64,000 nucleotides of DNA from Ancistrus triradiatus (lineage: Eukaryota; Chordata; Actinopteri; Siluriformes; Loricariidae): contig JAJAGP010000550.1 in assembly GCA_025084515.1 (NCBI GenBank), positions 62,001-126,000 of the forward strand. The letters run 5' to 3'. Position numbers and translations under genes: made by a program. The notes beneath the pieces were generated by a model. It saw nothing but the letters and a program-made list of their open reading frames with translations, was not told the DNA's origin and did no database searches. Below are positions 23,208-35,800 of this stretch, in pieces. Numbering within the stretch: the first letter of the stretch is position 1; each line of letters begins with the position of its first letter.

Positions 23208-24147
23208 AAACAGGGAGTGTGTGTATATATTATATATTTGTTGGAATGTATCCCCATGGTAAATTGGGGGCTACCTGTAGTGTCCAGTTACTGGCATGTT
23301 ATTAAAACGTAGGAGGAAACAGCCATAGGAGAACCCAAGTGGAAATGGACTACACCTAAGACTTGGCGTCAAACCTCCACTCTGTGGGCACTTCCAAATT
23401 AAACGGAGAGCCAGGGCACTGGCTGATTTGCCCACCCATAGGAACGGTTCCGATATTTCCCTCTGAGTGCTTGTTCCTGATCGAGCGACCTGGCAGAATC
23501 TTTGGCAGACGTGATTAACAAAGAGAAGCGACGTGATCGAGACCGCAGCTGACGAACCGAAGCGCAAACCAGAAGAAGAAGACGCTCTACAATTAAGGCT
23601 GGTACAAAATATTGCAGAATAGTTTGGCCCCTGTTTCTGAGACAGACTGCCACAACAGTCGAGTCGAGAGCAACCGACTTCTAGAGGGATCAGAAAGGAA
23701 GAAACCGCGGAACAGAAATCCTCTTTGGAGAGAACCGAATGCGTATTTGGTTTGCGCCCTCGCGTCCGGGAGCGCTTAAAGGGTGTTGGAATTCGAGCAA
23801 CGTTTGAAGACCTTGTCCTGCTGAGCGTGCGTGCAGTCCGGCTGAAACCTAGCGCGATAGCGATCTGCCGTCCCACTCGAGACCTGATCTGAGGCGGGAA
23901 CGATGCGCTGCACCATGGGGAGTCTCCCTCAGTCTTAAAGCGGGCGCCGAAGGAAGGGGGTAAGAGGGAGTAAGGATGATGCACCCTTCCTCTCCTGGAG
24001 GGGCGAGGGGCGAGATCTAGGCCTCTCTGCTCGTCGGAAAAGTGGTTTTGAGACAGAGGAAGATCAGGTACGCGGGTTTAAGGTGGACTGGTCCACCGCG
24101 GCGTCTGCCCGGCGACAGCGGGGAGGGCTAAGAGGGGGCGGGCGGGC
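22810..24147 (-). other. Presumed 3' UTR and downstream flank of mmp16
   Basis: GC-rich sequence follows the stop codon, becoming AT-rich below about 23250. It contains a long open frame (23271-23984) and one arm of a foldback repeat (22972-23207). The only plain AATAAA seen on the sense strand between here and the stop is at 22827-22832. The UTR end is inferred, not shown. Confidence 0.45.
22827..22832 (-). terminator. Candidate polyadenylation signal AATAAA for mmp16
   Basis: AATAAA on the minus strand, about 1.3 kb after the stop. It lies in the spacer of an inverted repeat, which raises the chance that it belongs to a mobile element. Mammalian MMP16 transcripts can have much longer 3' UTRs, so other sites further left are possible. 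Confidence 0.3.
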
Positions 24148-24476
24148 TCACACCCACTCCTGCATGGAGCGCTTGCAGTACAGTATGTGGCGCGGCGTGC
24201 CCTTCCGCTTGAACTGAAAGATGGTGTAGAGCAGCACCAGCAGGCACAGGGCCAGGACGCAGGGGATGACGATGGCGATGGCCTTCACCGTGCTGGCCTC
24301 GTTCTCCAGCTTGATCACCACGTCCACGTCTTCGGTGGGGATGCGCTCGGGGTCGATGGGCATCTGGTCGCAGCCCATGAAGTCCTTCAGGATGGACCGA
24401 GGGTAGCCCGGCTCCACCCGCAGCCTCTGGTTGTTGAACTTCCAGTACTCCTTATCTTTGTAGAAGTAGGTGAAAC
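24148..24476 (-). CDS. mmp16: mmp16 exon 10: last blade, stem, transmembrane helix, tail, stop
   Basis: 329 bp. It starts FTYFYKDKEYWKFNNQRLR, reaches the closing hemopexin Cys in ILKDFMGCD, then an acidic stem (TEDVDVVIKLENE). A hydrophobic helix of about 24 residues covers roughly 24211-24285, and a basic tail ends with EWV and TGA at 24148-24150. The tail has one Cys (LYCKR) that could be lipid-modified by analogy with MT1-MMP. Confidence 0.95.
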
Positions 24477-25990
24477 CTGCAAAACATCCAGACGCAGCGT
24501 CACATAAAGATGTCCTCCAACAACTCAGAGGTTCTCAAACAATCTCCCCGTCTCGCCCATATCTCATCCTGGCATCTGCTCTGAGTCTGCATAGCTTTAG
24601 CCTACTGGCCTACATTCTCAGCATTGCTCTGCTCCAGCTCCTCACGCTCCCCAGTGGATTATCGGCTAAACGCTAGAAATCTAAGCGCACAACGTCCTCA
24701 ATACGCCATGACTTACAGCCACACTTTTGCTACAGTGCCCCCCTTTTGTACATAAATATATTTTGAAGCACTCTTACTCCAACACACACCTACACATCTG
24801 TTGCTTCCAAACTCCACTGGAATTTCTTTTAAACACTACAATTCACACTAAACTGATATAGAAGTGGATCATGGATCCCACACTATGGGATCCACTGACA
24901 TATAGGGTCATCTCCACAAGTATTGGGACCCTTGGTAAAAATGTATTTGTGGTGAATAAACACACACTAAAAACACAAGAGAATACAATGGGTAATTTTT
25001 TACCATCCCTCAACTTAGGACATGCGTAATGCCGACATAACAGCAGTGCATCTTCCACTTGAATCAGGGTTCAATGCTAACATTTTTAAAAACTTGCCAA
25101 GTCAGACAAGCAACAGGAAAGCTTACTGATCCAAATCAAAGTGGACCCGGTTTACACTTACTGGTCAAATGCGTCTCTAGTCAGCCAGATTGAAATGTGT
25201 TGTTTATGGCTTTTATTTGATGGTTGCTACATCAAACGTCCTTCATTACTGTTTCTCCAGCTAAGAAACAGGTACACTTACAGAGAGAGACAGATACATT
25301 CACACTTGCTTAATATTTTATAATGCCTCTCAATACTCCTCCTGAAAAGCATTAAGCAAATCGAATATCAATGTCTCTTGGGTGTATTTTCTATGTCGCT
25401 TAACTCTATTCATAGGTGCTCTCAACATTAAACATTTACATTCATGTCATTTAGCAGACGCCCTTATCCAGAGTGACTTACAACTGATATAATCTTACAA
25501 TCCAAGCAGTTGTGGGTTAAGGGTCTTGCCCAAAGACCCAACAGTGGCAGCTTGGCAGAGGTGGGATTTGAACCCTGGACCTTCTGGTTCAAAGACCTTA
25601 ACTTCTAGGCCACCACATTAATAAATTAAAACACTTGGTGCTGCACTTGCACAAATGTGTTCTGTTAAGAGGCTGTGTCCTTAACAAGAACTAACTACAT
25701 ATTCTGTTTTCTCTCCAAGCTCTTCTTCCAGTTCCAGTTCACACACCAAGATCCCCACTTCTTCTGGTACCAGTTCACTCCATCACGCTTCCATCATCAG
25801 TTCTAGTTCTCATGCTGCTACTTAGACCACATCGGGGGGCAATAACTCCCCCTGATCTCCTCCAGTTGATTGAGCTTGGCATGTCTACAAAGCTTGCCCA
25901 CAGGACATTTTACTACAAGGCTTGAGGACAGGAGACTCTGCTAGGGATGGACTAAAATGATATATTATTACCATTAAATATATAATTATA

Positions 25991-26024
<34 letters not shown>

Positions 26025-29000
26025 ATTGTCTTATATTCTATATTTTAGTATACTCTTCCTAACATTATCTTATCTGTAGGTATAGGTTAGATTTTATTTT
26101 TTATATTTAGCTTATGTTTATTTAAACTATTCCTATAATTTTATTAATTAGGTAACTTGGATAACATCTCGGCTGCCCAAGGGGGTTGGGTCCCTCTGTG
26201 TCTTGGTCCTCCCAAGGTTTCCTCCTCATCACATTCAGGGAGTTTTTCCTCGTCTCTGAGATACTTGTCCGATAAAGAAAGTGGATGAAGAGAGCTTTCA
26301 AAACTTAGAGAAAGTGTTTAACCCACGCTATCGATACTCAGTCAGGGTTCTGTGAGAACTGAATTTGACATTCCACTGACGATAATAATTGAATTATCAA
26401 ATGCTTGACATTTTAAATGCCCTCCTGTGAGGGATGCAGGAAATAACACTGATTTACAAACCGTGTTGACTGCTCTCATATCCACTCACTTCAACAACTT
26501 TAAAAATGTATGGCAAATTCGGCAGGTAAAATCGATAGCAAATTCAAATTCGAGTTCTGAGCTCAACTGACAGCCCCAAAGTGGATATGAAAGCGGGAAA
26601 CAGTTTCTAAATCAATGCCATTTCCTACATCCGTATCAGAAGGTTCTTCAGGATTTAAAATATGAAACAGTCAAATGTGCGGTGTTATTATTAACTATTG
26701 GTATTGTCCGTGTAACATGTAATTACTAGTTAGCAAAAGCCGACTTATCTGAATGCTCACAGAACCCCGTCTGTGCATCGATAGTGTGGCTCAATCGCTT
26801 GTTCAGTGTTGAAAGCTCTCTCCATCCACTTTCTTCATGGGCTGTACATCTTTACATATTACTTTTTTGTTTTATTATTACTTAATGCTTTGAAGCTGGA
26901 AGCAACCTTGTTGTAGTCGGGGTTTAGAATGACCCCTTTAGAAAGACAGTAGGCGAGTTTCAGAATCAGAATAAAATTGCACTCGCCGGAGAACTGTTCA
27001 GGCTGATGGACTGCAGTTCGAGTCCTAATCTGGATGCAGTTAAATGAGAAATACGTTCTTCTCACAGCACTTTTTAAATGCTCAGGAGTTTAGCCCCTCC
27101 CAAATAGATAAAAGATGCAGCTTGTTAATAAATAAAACATTATTCTTCAAACAGCAAATGCTTTAGACATAATTATGGCCATAATGTTAATAATTAGGTT
27201 AGCAATAACTCAACAAACTGACAAAAAAAAAAAAAAAAAAACACCTCACCTAGAAGGTGTTGTTGGAATCAAATGAAACTTTATATGAGTGAGTGTAATG
27301 ATGATATACACTGCCCATCCAAAAAAGGGTCAACACCTGGATTTAACCAAGCAAATAGTTAAACAGTTAAAAAGAGCCTCCCATCGGATAATGACTGCAT
27401 GGGTGATTATGTTTGAGCTGGCAACAAGTTCTTTAAGCCTAACTGATGCAGTGAGTAGCTTCTCATTTGTTAAACAACCATGTGGTCATGGAAAAGATGT
27501 TCATCTGCTTCAGAAGGGTCAGATTGTGAAAGAGTGGTTCAGGGAGCATGAGCCATCATTATCACACATGGATTGTCCACCTCAGAGTCCAGAGCTGAAC
27601 CCCATTGAGAATCTTTGGGATGTGCTGGAGGAGACTTTGCGCAGTAGAACAAATCTCCCATCATCAGTACAAGATCTTGGGGAAAAATGAATGCAACAAC
27701 TCTGGACAGAAATAAATATTGTGACATTGCAGAAGCTTGTGGAGACGATGCCACAGCAAATGCGTGCCCTAATCAAAGCTAAAGGCGGCCCAAAGAAATA
27801 TTAGTGTGCGTGACCTTTTTTTTGGCCAGGCAGTGTATGCAAGTGATTACAATATTAGAGGGAAAGAATAAATTCAAGACAGACAGAAGGCTCCAGACGG
27901 CCCAGATCTACAGGCCCAGCTGTAACATGTGAGGAAATGTGCTGCAGGATACCATAGAACCTGTTTGGCTCCAATTCACAACCGTATCTTGTCTTCCAGG
28001 CTAGAGGTGGCCTAACAGGGTAACTAGGGCCTCCTTTCAATTGTACAGTTTTCCCCAAAAATCATTTCGCTCTAATGTTGTAATCACTTACATATATCAT
28101 TATTAGGTCCACAGATATAAAGTTTCATTCAATTCCAACCACTCCTCCTTGGTGAGTTATTTAGTTTTGTGAATGAGTGTATTTCAAATGTAAATTTCTC
28201 TCACCGAATTCAACAAACGTTCCAATTTTAATTTCATTTTGACAGCCTTACTTTACAAAAAGCATGAATCTAGGCCCCCAGTGATTGACCAGAGGTGGCA
28301 GAGACTTCATAAATTCCCTGAGATACTCATAGTAGAAGAAACCTCGAGTGGAACCAGGCTCAGAGAGTGCACCCATCCTCCTGACCATCTGTGTGAGGCC
28401 TGATGCTGCAGAAGAACCTCTACTGTGTGATGTATTCTGTCTGAGCTGACAGTCAGGAACTGATTAAAATGGATCTCATCCCACTCCAGGAAGCTGCATT
28501 CAGTTCCCCACACTGCTGGTGCAGCTGCCGAGCTTCTATCCTGATCACCTTCACGTTTTTCACTGGGCGACTCATAATTAGGGTCAATTTCCTGTTCACC
28601 GTGGCATCCGGGTGACGTGCGGGGCCAGCGGTTGCGTGAATTGCTTTGAGAGTTTGTTCAACCAGATGATTTGCCTGGAATATCGATTCATCCTTCACGC
28701 TCTGATGGATTGCTGGGGCTATTGTGCGGATCTGGCAGCCGGAGACGGCGACAGATGGCACGCGTGCGGCTCTCCAACTGCACAAATAAGCTCTGCCACT
28801 GTGACATGAGCCTCAGCCAATGAGGTCTGCACCACCCACCCTTAACAAAGCGATAAGAATCAAAAAGATACTTATTGATTACTGCTGGTGATGTAGAACA
28901 AAGATAAATGGGATATGATCTACAGTACTGCGCAAAAGTCTTAGGCCACCGTTAGATTTGCTGTTTTATACAAGTCGACGACTGGACGCAAAAATTCCTA

Positions 29001-32000
29001 ACTTGTATTCATCATGCTATAGTCCATAATTATGCCATAATCAAGCTTCTTCAGACTGTAGAAGGGTCAACCTGGCAACCCGATGACGCTGCCAGATGCT
29101 GCTATCGCTCAAGCATAAGGAGAGGTCACAATAAAGACTTGCCAGTCTGATTTTATTCAGTTTTAAAACACTGCATACAAATGTCCTGTATTTTCTGGTT
29201 GCATTCTAATAAAGAGACTGAGAAATAATTCTATATAGTCATTATACAATTGCTAAAACAAGATCCCCTGCATTTCTCAGTCTCTTTATTAGAATACAAT
29301 CAGAAAATACAGCAAATATCTACAAAACAAACCCAGCTTTTATAGGCTACAGTGGCAAGTCTTAATTGTGACCTGCCCTTACACTTAAGCAATAGCAGCA
29401 TCAGCTTCATCGGGATGCCAAGACTCTTCTACACATGAAGAAGCTTGATCAGGAAAGCTTTTTGGAAGAGTGGCATCCACTTTTTCAGAAGGAGCACATG
29501 GTGAAAAGGCCAAGATATGCTAAAGCTCACAAAGAATGAAACGAATATCAGTGGAAAAGAGGATTATGGAGTAAAAAAACCCAAATTTTGGCTCCAATCG
29601 TCGACAAAATGTTATGTACGGTCATTGTGCCATGTGCGGCCTAAGACTTTTGCACAGTATTGTAGTTCTAGTATGTAAGAGCGAGAAGAGGAAGGGAGCT
29701 GGTCATCCCAAAACATCAAAAAATAGATGTTCAGAAGCAGAACAAAGCCTACCATGTCCACAGAGTGACATCAGAGATTTTCTCCAGAGACGAAGACCTG
29801 CTTACCAGGTAAAAAAGAAATAAAACCTGCTTCTCAAAGATGCCTAGGTTGTCCAGAAAATGCTGTCCATCAGAGCGGCTGTTTGGCACAGCAGGATATG
29901 ATCAGCCCTGTACATAACCTGCTCAGACCTAACAGAGTAAAGCACTTCCTTTTCCTGGGGGAAAACCCTGAATAATGTAGAAATGCAATATTTTTGGTGG
30001 TTTAAAGCTGCAACGGTTACACAATCATCCTGTTTGCACTCTGGCTTTTATATGATCAAGAAAGAAGCCCAACGTTTGTAATGTTCTCATTTTTTTACAA
30101 ATAAAACAACTGGCTCTTGTGCATTAAGTGTTTACCCACAGCCCTCATATACCACTAATATTTGCAGATGTCAATACCGCCCGCTCTTAGACTGAACACA
30201 GTAATACAATTCTTCACAGGCATTAGAACAAAATTTAAGAGAGAGCTCTAGACATAAAAGGCTACGTCCAGACGGCACGGCAATGTGGCACACATTTTGT
30301 ATCCCTGTGTCTGATCTACAGCAGTCTGAGCCATTCAACGCCTGAATCTATGCTTAAGAAATACTGGTAATAATGTGGTCCGGCGAGGCAGGGGTTGTCC
30401 AGGGCATGCTTAGATCTGAGCCCTGTGCGTCATCCTTAACTCTGACCAGAAAATTGTGGTTACAATGAGAAAAGGACAAAATGTTGTACCAATGGGAATT
30501 TGGGGGTCAGATCATTAAAGGCATTCAGACTGTACTTATAACAAATGTTTTGCGTTTTAAGTCATTACATTATGACATAATAGGGGTGTAATCATGCAAA
30601 AATGGGATAACATCCATCGTCGAGTCGGATTATTGTTTATTACTCCATCTAATGCAATTGCATTTTTTGAACAGCAGAAGGCGCCCTGCTCACGGATGCA
30701 GAGACTCCCAATTTCTTTTCATGGCAGGGGACTAAACGTTCTTTTTGTTTACATTTTTATACACGAAAAGGACGTTATTCTGAATGGTTATTCTTCAGAA
30801 ATAAAGGACAAAGGATATTTAAGATATGGCGAAGCTGCAAAAGATAATTTTGTTTGCAATTTTAAACCTCTGTTGGGTTAGACAGTTGCTTTGTTTAAAA
30901 AAAAAAGTAATGCTTTGTTTTGCATTACTTCAGAAATAAATACAAAGTCTTCAAATGTAAAAACGATAATCGGGAGAAAATGGGATCGCGAGCTCAGTAC
31001 AGTGGAACCTCGGAACTCGAACTTAATTGGTTCCAAAAGGCTGTTCAAATTCAAATTTGTTCCCCATATAAGAAGTAAAATAGGACGGAAATGGGATTAA
31101 GCTGTTCCCGACCCTCAAATGATTGTTTTTTATACCTATATTCATATATAATTAATGATTTACATTTACAGCATTTAGCAGACCCTTATCCAGAGCGACT
31201 TACAATTGATAGCTTGATAGCCTCAGCTTGGCAGAGGTGGGATTTGAAACCTCGACCTTCTGGTCCAGAGTCCAGTACCTTAACCACTAGGCTACCACAG
31301 TCCATAATTAGGTGACCCTTGGGGGAGTTACATTTACATTTACAGCATTTAGCAGACGCCCTTATCCAGAGCGACTTACAATTGATACAGTCTTACAATC
31401 CAAGCAATTGTGGGTTAAGAGCCTTGCTCAAGGACCCAGCAGTGGCAGCTTGGCAGAGGTGGGATTTGAACCCTGGACCTTCTGGTCCATAGTCCAGTAC
31501 CTTACCCGCTAGGCTACCACAGTAATGATCAAAAGGAACGTAACACAATAATAACAATCAATAAATACACGAAAAAAACAGAAATATAAAGACATGAAAT
31601 GGGTGAAACTCAGTTTCGGCACGCCTCATCACTGGGACAGAGGCGCTGGGACTGAGCGGGTGTCTGAAATCGCACCTAAATCGTGAAGAGTCGTTCAAAT
31701 TTCGAGGTTCCACTGTATTGTGAATCGAATCATGAGCAGGGTGCAGCGTTACACCCCTATTAAACAGACTTTTACAGCCTAAATGAACATTAGCAGAGGC
31801 GCTACACTGTCTGCTTACGAACCACCAAGAGTTCATTCTTTAAAAAAAAAAACAACAGTTCTCAAAAACATGAACATTTCTGATTCCATGACCGGTAGCA
31901 ATGCCGCCATGTCACTAATTTTCAGTAGATTAACGTTCTGCCCAAGCAGTTTCTCCTTCGCCCAACTTGCAGGACCCGCGTTAGGGCACTGGCTGCTTAT

Positions 32001-32847
32001 TAGAATATTTAAGATTCCGCCGCAGACTCGCTAATGAGCACCTGTGGGAAATTACTCACAGAAGATTCCTTCATTTCTAAAATGTTTAATCAGGAGATCG
32101 ATGCATCATTTTAAAGAACGTGTAATTTATTTATTCAGACTGCTTTTTTCCTACATAAAGCCTCATTTGGACAAAGTGTTTATTTTATCAGCTTCACATT
32201 AGGCGAATAAAGGTAGAACATGAATCTCAAACATCGGAATGTTTTTCCATTTTAACTAAGCTTATCCTGGAGAAGGTCACAGGAGGGTCCGTAGCCTAGC
32301 ACAGGAATTTGCTGAGTACAAGAGGAGCGGTCACACATCTGGACTGGCGGACAAAATCCCTAAAATCTGGCCGCACTGCCCAATTATTTGATGCACGAGT
32401 GCCTGAACATGGATGTCACCTACATTCAGAAACCTGTCCGGTCCATGCCAAATGGAATCACAGCTGTTATTTGGAGGTATCAAGGTACGTCTCAGTCGAA
32501 CCAAACCAAGTCCCTTTGCATTTATGGTATATAAGTGCAGCTGAACGTTAAGAACCTTACTCGAGAGCCCCAATCAGAGAGCCATGCCTGTCTCAGAGCA
32601 CATGCCATGTGAACGTAGCCAGACAAACGCTACAGAAGGTTATTCAGCAGTGCTTCAACGGGAGGGAACAGACTGTACCATTAGGTTTGTCTACGAAGGC
32701 ACCCTGAGGAGAATCTGGAACGCCTTTCCACACCGTGATGGACTTTGGATAGCCGGGATCCATGGTCCTCATGTCCTCATTATATCGCCAGTATCTGCAT
32801 GGAAATAATTAGTGCATGAAAGTGACTACACACGCAGCAGGTAAACA

Positions 32848-32886
<39 letters not shown>

Positions 32887-35800
32887 ACACACACCTGTCC
32901 CCTTTGAAGAAGTAGGTCTTGGCGACGTCCTCCCACCAGACGGCGGTCTCGATGCTCTGTGCTGGCATGCCATTACCAAACATGGAGATGTCCTTTGGGT
33001 AGCCAGGCAGGAGCATCGTGTCCTTGAAGACCCAGAACTGCTTCCCTGTGCAAAGCAACAGAACAACGCTCACTAAACAACAGAATACTGAACAACAATG
33101 AAACTTTCCTATCAAGGAACCATTAAATAAATCAGAAACCGGAGAATAGGTGACTAAAGGCAGAACATGAGATTTTAAATATCTGATTTTTTTTGTTCCT
33201 TCCGTTTTATCTAAGCTCATCCCAGAGAGAGTCGCAGTGAGATTTATTCTGACCGTTCGACGCATCTCAGGTGAAGTGAATGCTTCAGTAATACGACTTG
33301 AGGCAGATGAGCCACAACATGGAAATATCCTCCCTTGTCAGGCCAAGAACAAGAATCCGAGGCTACAGAGAGTAAAACTGTGGTGGCGTAATGGTGTGGT
33401 TTTCTTGGCACACAGTGGACTTCCCAATACCAGCTGAGCAAGGTATTATACAAGTATTATGAAAATAAAATAAGCTCCCCAGACAGAAAAACATTTTATC
33501 CTCAATAAATCCTCAATAAACAGCAGTTACACTCTTTCTGAAGAGCTGTAGGGCAATTTCCCACCCACACCTTATGGAGTCCTCACAGGATATGCGAAAC
33601 AGCTTTGGAAAGTTTTTCTCCAATTTCACACTGAAGCTCTTATCGCCTTTAGCTTTGATTAGGGTGGCATCGTTTCCACAATCTTCTGCAGTGTCACAAC
33701 ATTTATTTCTGTCCAGAGCTGCAACAACAACAACCACTTTCTCGGAAGGGGAACAGGGTGAAAAGGCTATGCTAAAGATTTGCTAAAGCTCACAAAGACT
33801 GGAATGAAGATCGGTGGAAAAGAGGATCACAGAGTGACAAGTTTGAAGTTTCTGGGTCCAATCGTGGCCATTATGTCTTATACCATTGCTAAAACCACAA
33901 ATCTAATGGTGGCCTAAGACGTCTGCACAGCACTGCATGTTTTCATACAGGTTTGTCTACATTATCTGACCTTCCAGATCTGCCTTCTCACACTTCCTCA
34001 GCAACTCTCTGATCCATTATAGTGTAACGAATGCTTAATCTGGACCAGACCAAGATGCGGAAGCAACTTCAGAGGATCTTACTGGAAGGGTGGACCTTAG
34101 TCCTGACCTGGATTAGCGGAAATGAGTGGAGGTTATGACGCAGTTTCTGTAGAAAGGAAGAGTTCCATCGTCAGTGGATGAGGCCAGGCCACAGTGCTGA
34201 CCTTCAGGCCTAAGCTAAGTGCTGCCACATGAGAGCGCAGCTTAGTTCCATTATTTCCATCTCCATTTCCAGGAAATGCCTGTCACTTCACCTGGGGTCT
34301 CTCTTGCTCTAGGCAGCTTCCCAAATCCTGGCAACCAGACAGAGGCCAGACAGAGACCTGATTCTGTGTGTGTTTACAGTACACAAGCCAGAATAGTGTG
34401 TTAATTATGCATTAGGAGCTCATTATCTTGCTCTCACACCGATTTCTTCGAAAGCAGTGAATGGACACTGGTGTGCAGACCTTCACCCAGAAGAATGGCG
34501 TGCGATGAATGATTCAGAAGTCATTCCTAGTAAGCCGAGGGAATGAAGAAAGGACTCTGTACGACAACTTGGGCTATAAGGCCAGCTTTTCAAAAGCTGT
34601 TGCCATGCTTGAATTTGAATAGTGCATTTCACACAACCAAGGTCACTGTACATGTTGAAAATGCTTCATACTGGGCTTTAAAGGAGGATAACAACGAGCA
34701 GAGCCATAAAGATTGTGGTAAAAAAGTTCCACAGTTTGGGAGTCATGAGATCTGCACTCACTAATAGCCCAGTACTAGAAGACCTGAGAAGTCCAGAGAA
34801 GTCGACGCCGCTTCTGGACATGATTAACATGAGGCTACTTTTTTCACACTAAAGTTTTAAGTGGCATTTGTGAATGTAACTGTATTGTAGAGCTTGATAA
34901 AGGTTTGATAAAGTAATCCTTTGCCCATGTGGTTCCATAGCCATTGATGAATGGCGATTCTTGATGCAGTGCCGTCTGAGGGATCGGAGATCACCCCTCT
35001 TCAGTTTAGGCTTGTGCCTTTACCCTTTACGCACTGAAATTCCTCCAGATGTCTTGGATAGTTTAATGATATGATGCACTGTAGAGTGAGTGAAATTCAC
35101 TCAATGCCCTCATGTGGAGTTCAACAGAACGAGAGGAAACTACTAAGGAAGGTTTCACAATCACATCATCTATATTAAGTGTAAAGTCAGCGAGTTCTGT
35201 GTTCCAAAAAGTATGAGTTCAGTTTTATTTGGATTTAATTTCAAAAAGTCAGAACGCATCCAGTGTTTGTGTCAGGAACACAGGAAGTTAGGGGTGGTTT
35301 TGGCAAGGAGGAGGAATTTTTTGTGCTGATGTAAATCTGCGTAGCATCGGCAGAGCAGTGAAAATGGAGTCCAAGGTGGTGAATGATCTGGCTGGGGTGA
35401 TAAGAAGTAAATAATGAAAAGGAGGGGGCCCAAGGGCCAATCCCGAGAGACCTTAGCTCAGATATACACCGATGAGCAACAATATTAAAACAACCTGCCT
35501 AATGCAGTGGTGCTTGAAAGTTTGTGAACCCTTTAGAATTTTCTATATTTCTGCATAAATATGACCTAAACATCATCCGACTTTCACACAAGTCTTAAAA
35601 GTAGATAAAGAGAACCCAGTTAACAGTTAATTTGAAAGTGAAATTAGAGGCAGGTGTTTTCAATCAATGGGATGACAATCAGGTGTGAGGGGGCACCCTG
35701 TTTTATTTAAAGAACAGGGATCTATCAAAGTCTGCTCTTCACAACACATGTTTGTGGAAGTGTATCATGGAACGAACAAAGGAGATTTCTGAGGAGCTCA

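Larger units (their letters stand above)
31000..31715. mobile_element. MITE-like mariner derivative with two SINE insertions
   Basis: Ends CAGTGGAACCTCGGAACTCG and inverted TTCGAGGTTCCACTG, flanked by TA. Without the SINEs only about 370 bp remain and no transposase is seen. Confidence 0.8.
30579..31764. mobile_element. Old element with TAGGGGTGTAA-type ends (hAT-like?), carrying nested inserts
   Basis: Left ATAGGGGTGTAATCATGC, right GCGTTACACCCCTATT. Its inside resembles the 18-20 kb array units. It is interrupted at 31000-31715 by a smaller element that itself holds two SINEs. The superfamily is a guess from the ends. Confidence 0.6.
24477..32678. other. mmp16 intron 9 (8.2 kb)
   Basis: Between exons 9 and 10. 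It holds SINE 25433-25617, repeat B 25670-26260, an AT microsatellite, Tc1-like 27309-27835, repeat A, foldback element 28923-29662, an array unit and the nested 30579-31764 complex. Unique blocks remain at 26270-27200 and 28260-28870. Confidence 0.9.

Noticed and set aside
24148..24417. Reading the membrane MMP as MMP14, MMP15 or MMP24
   Set aside because: The stem, transmembrane and tail sequence (STVKAIAIVIPC, TPRHILYCKRSMQEWV) fit MT3-MMP as remembered; MT5-MMP has a different tail apart from EWV.
24187..24507. Plus-strand 106-codon open frame
   Set aside because: It is the antisense shadow of mmp16 exon 10.
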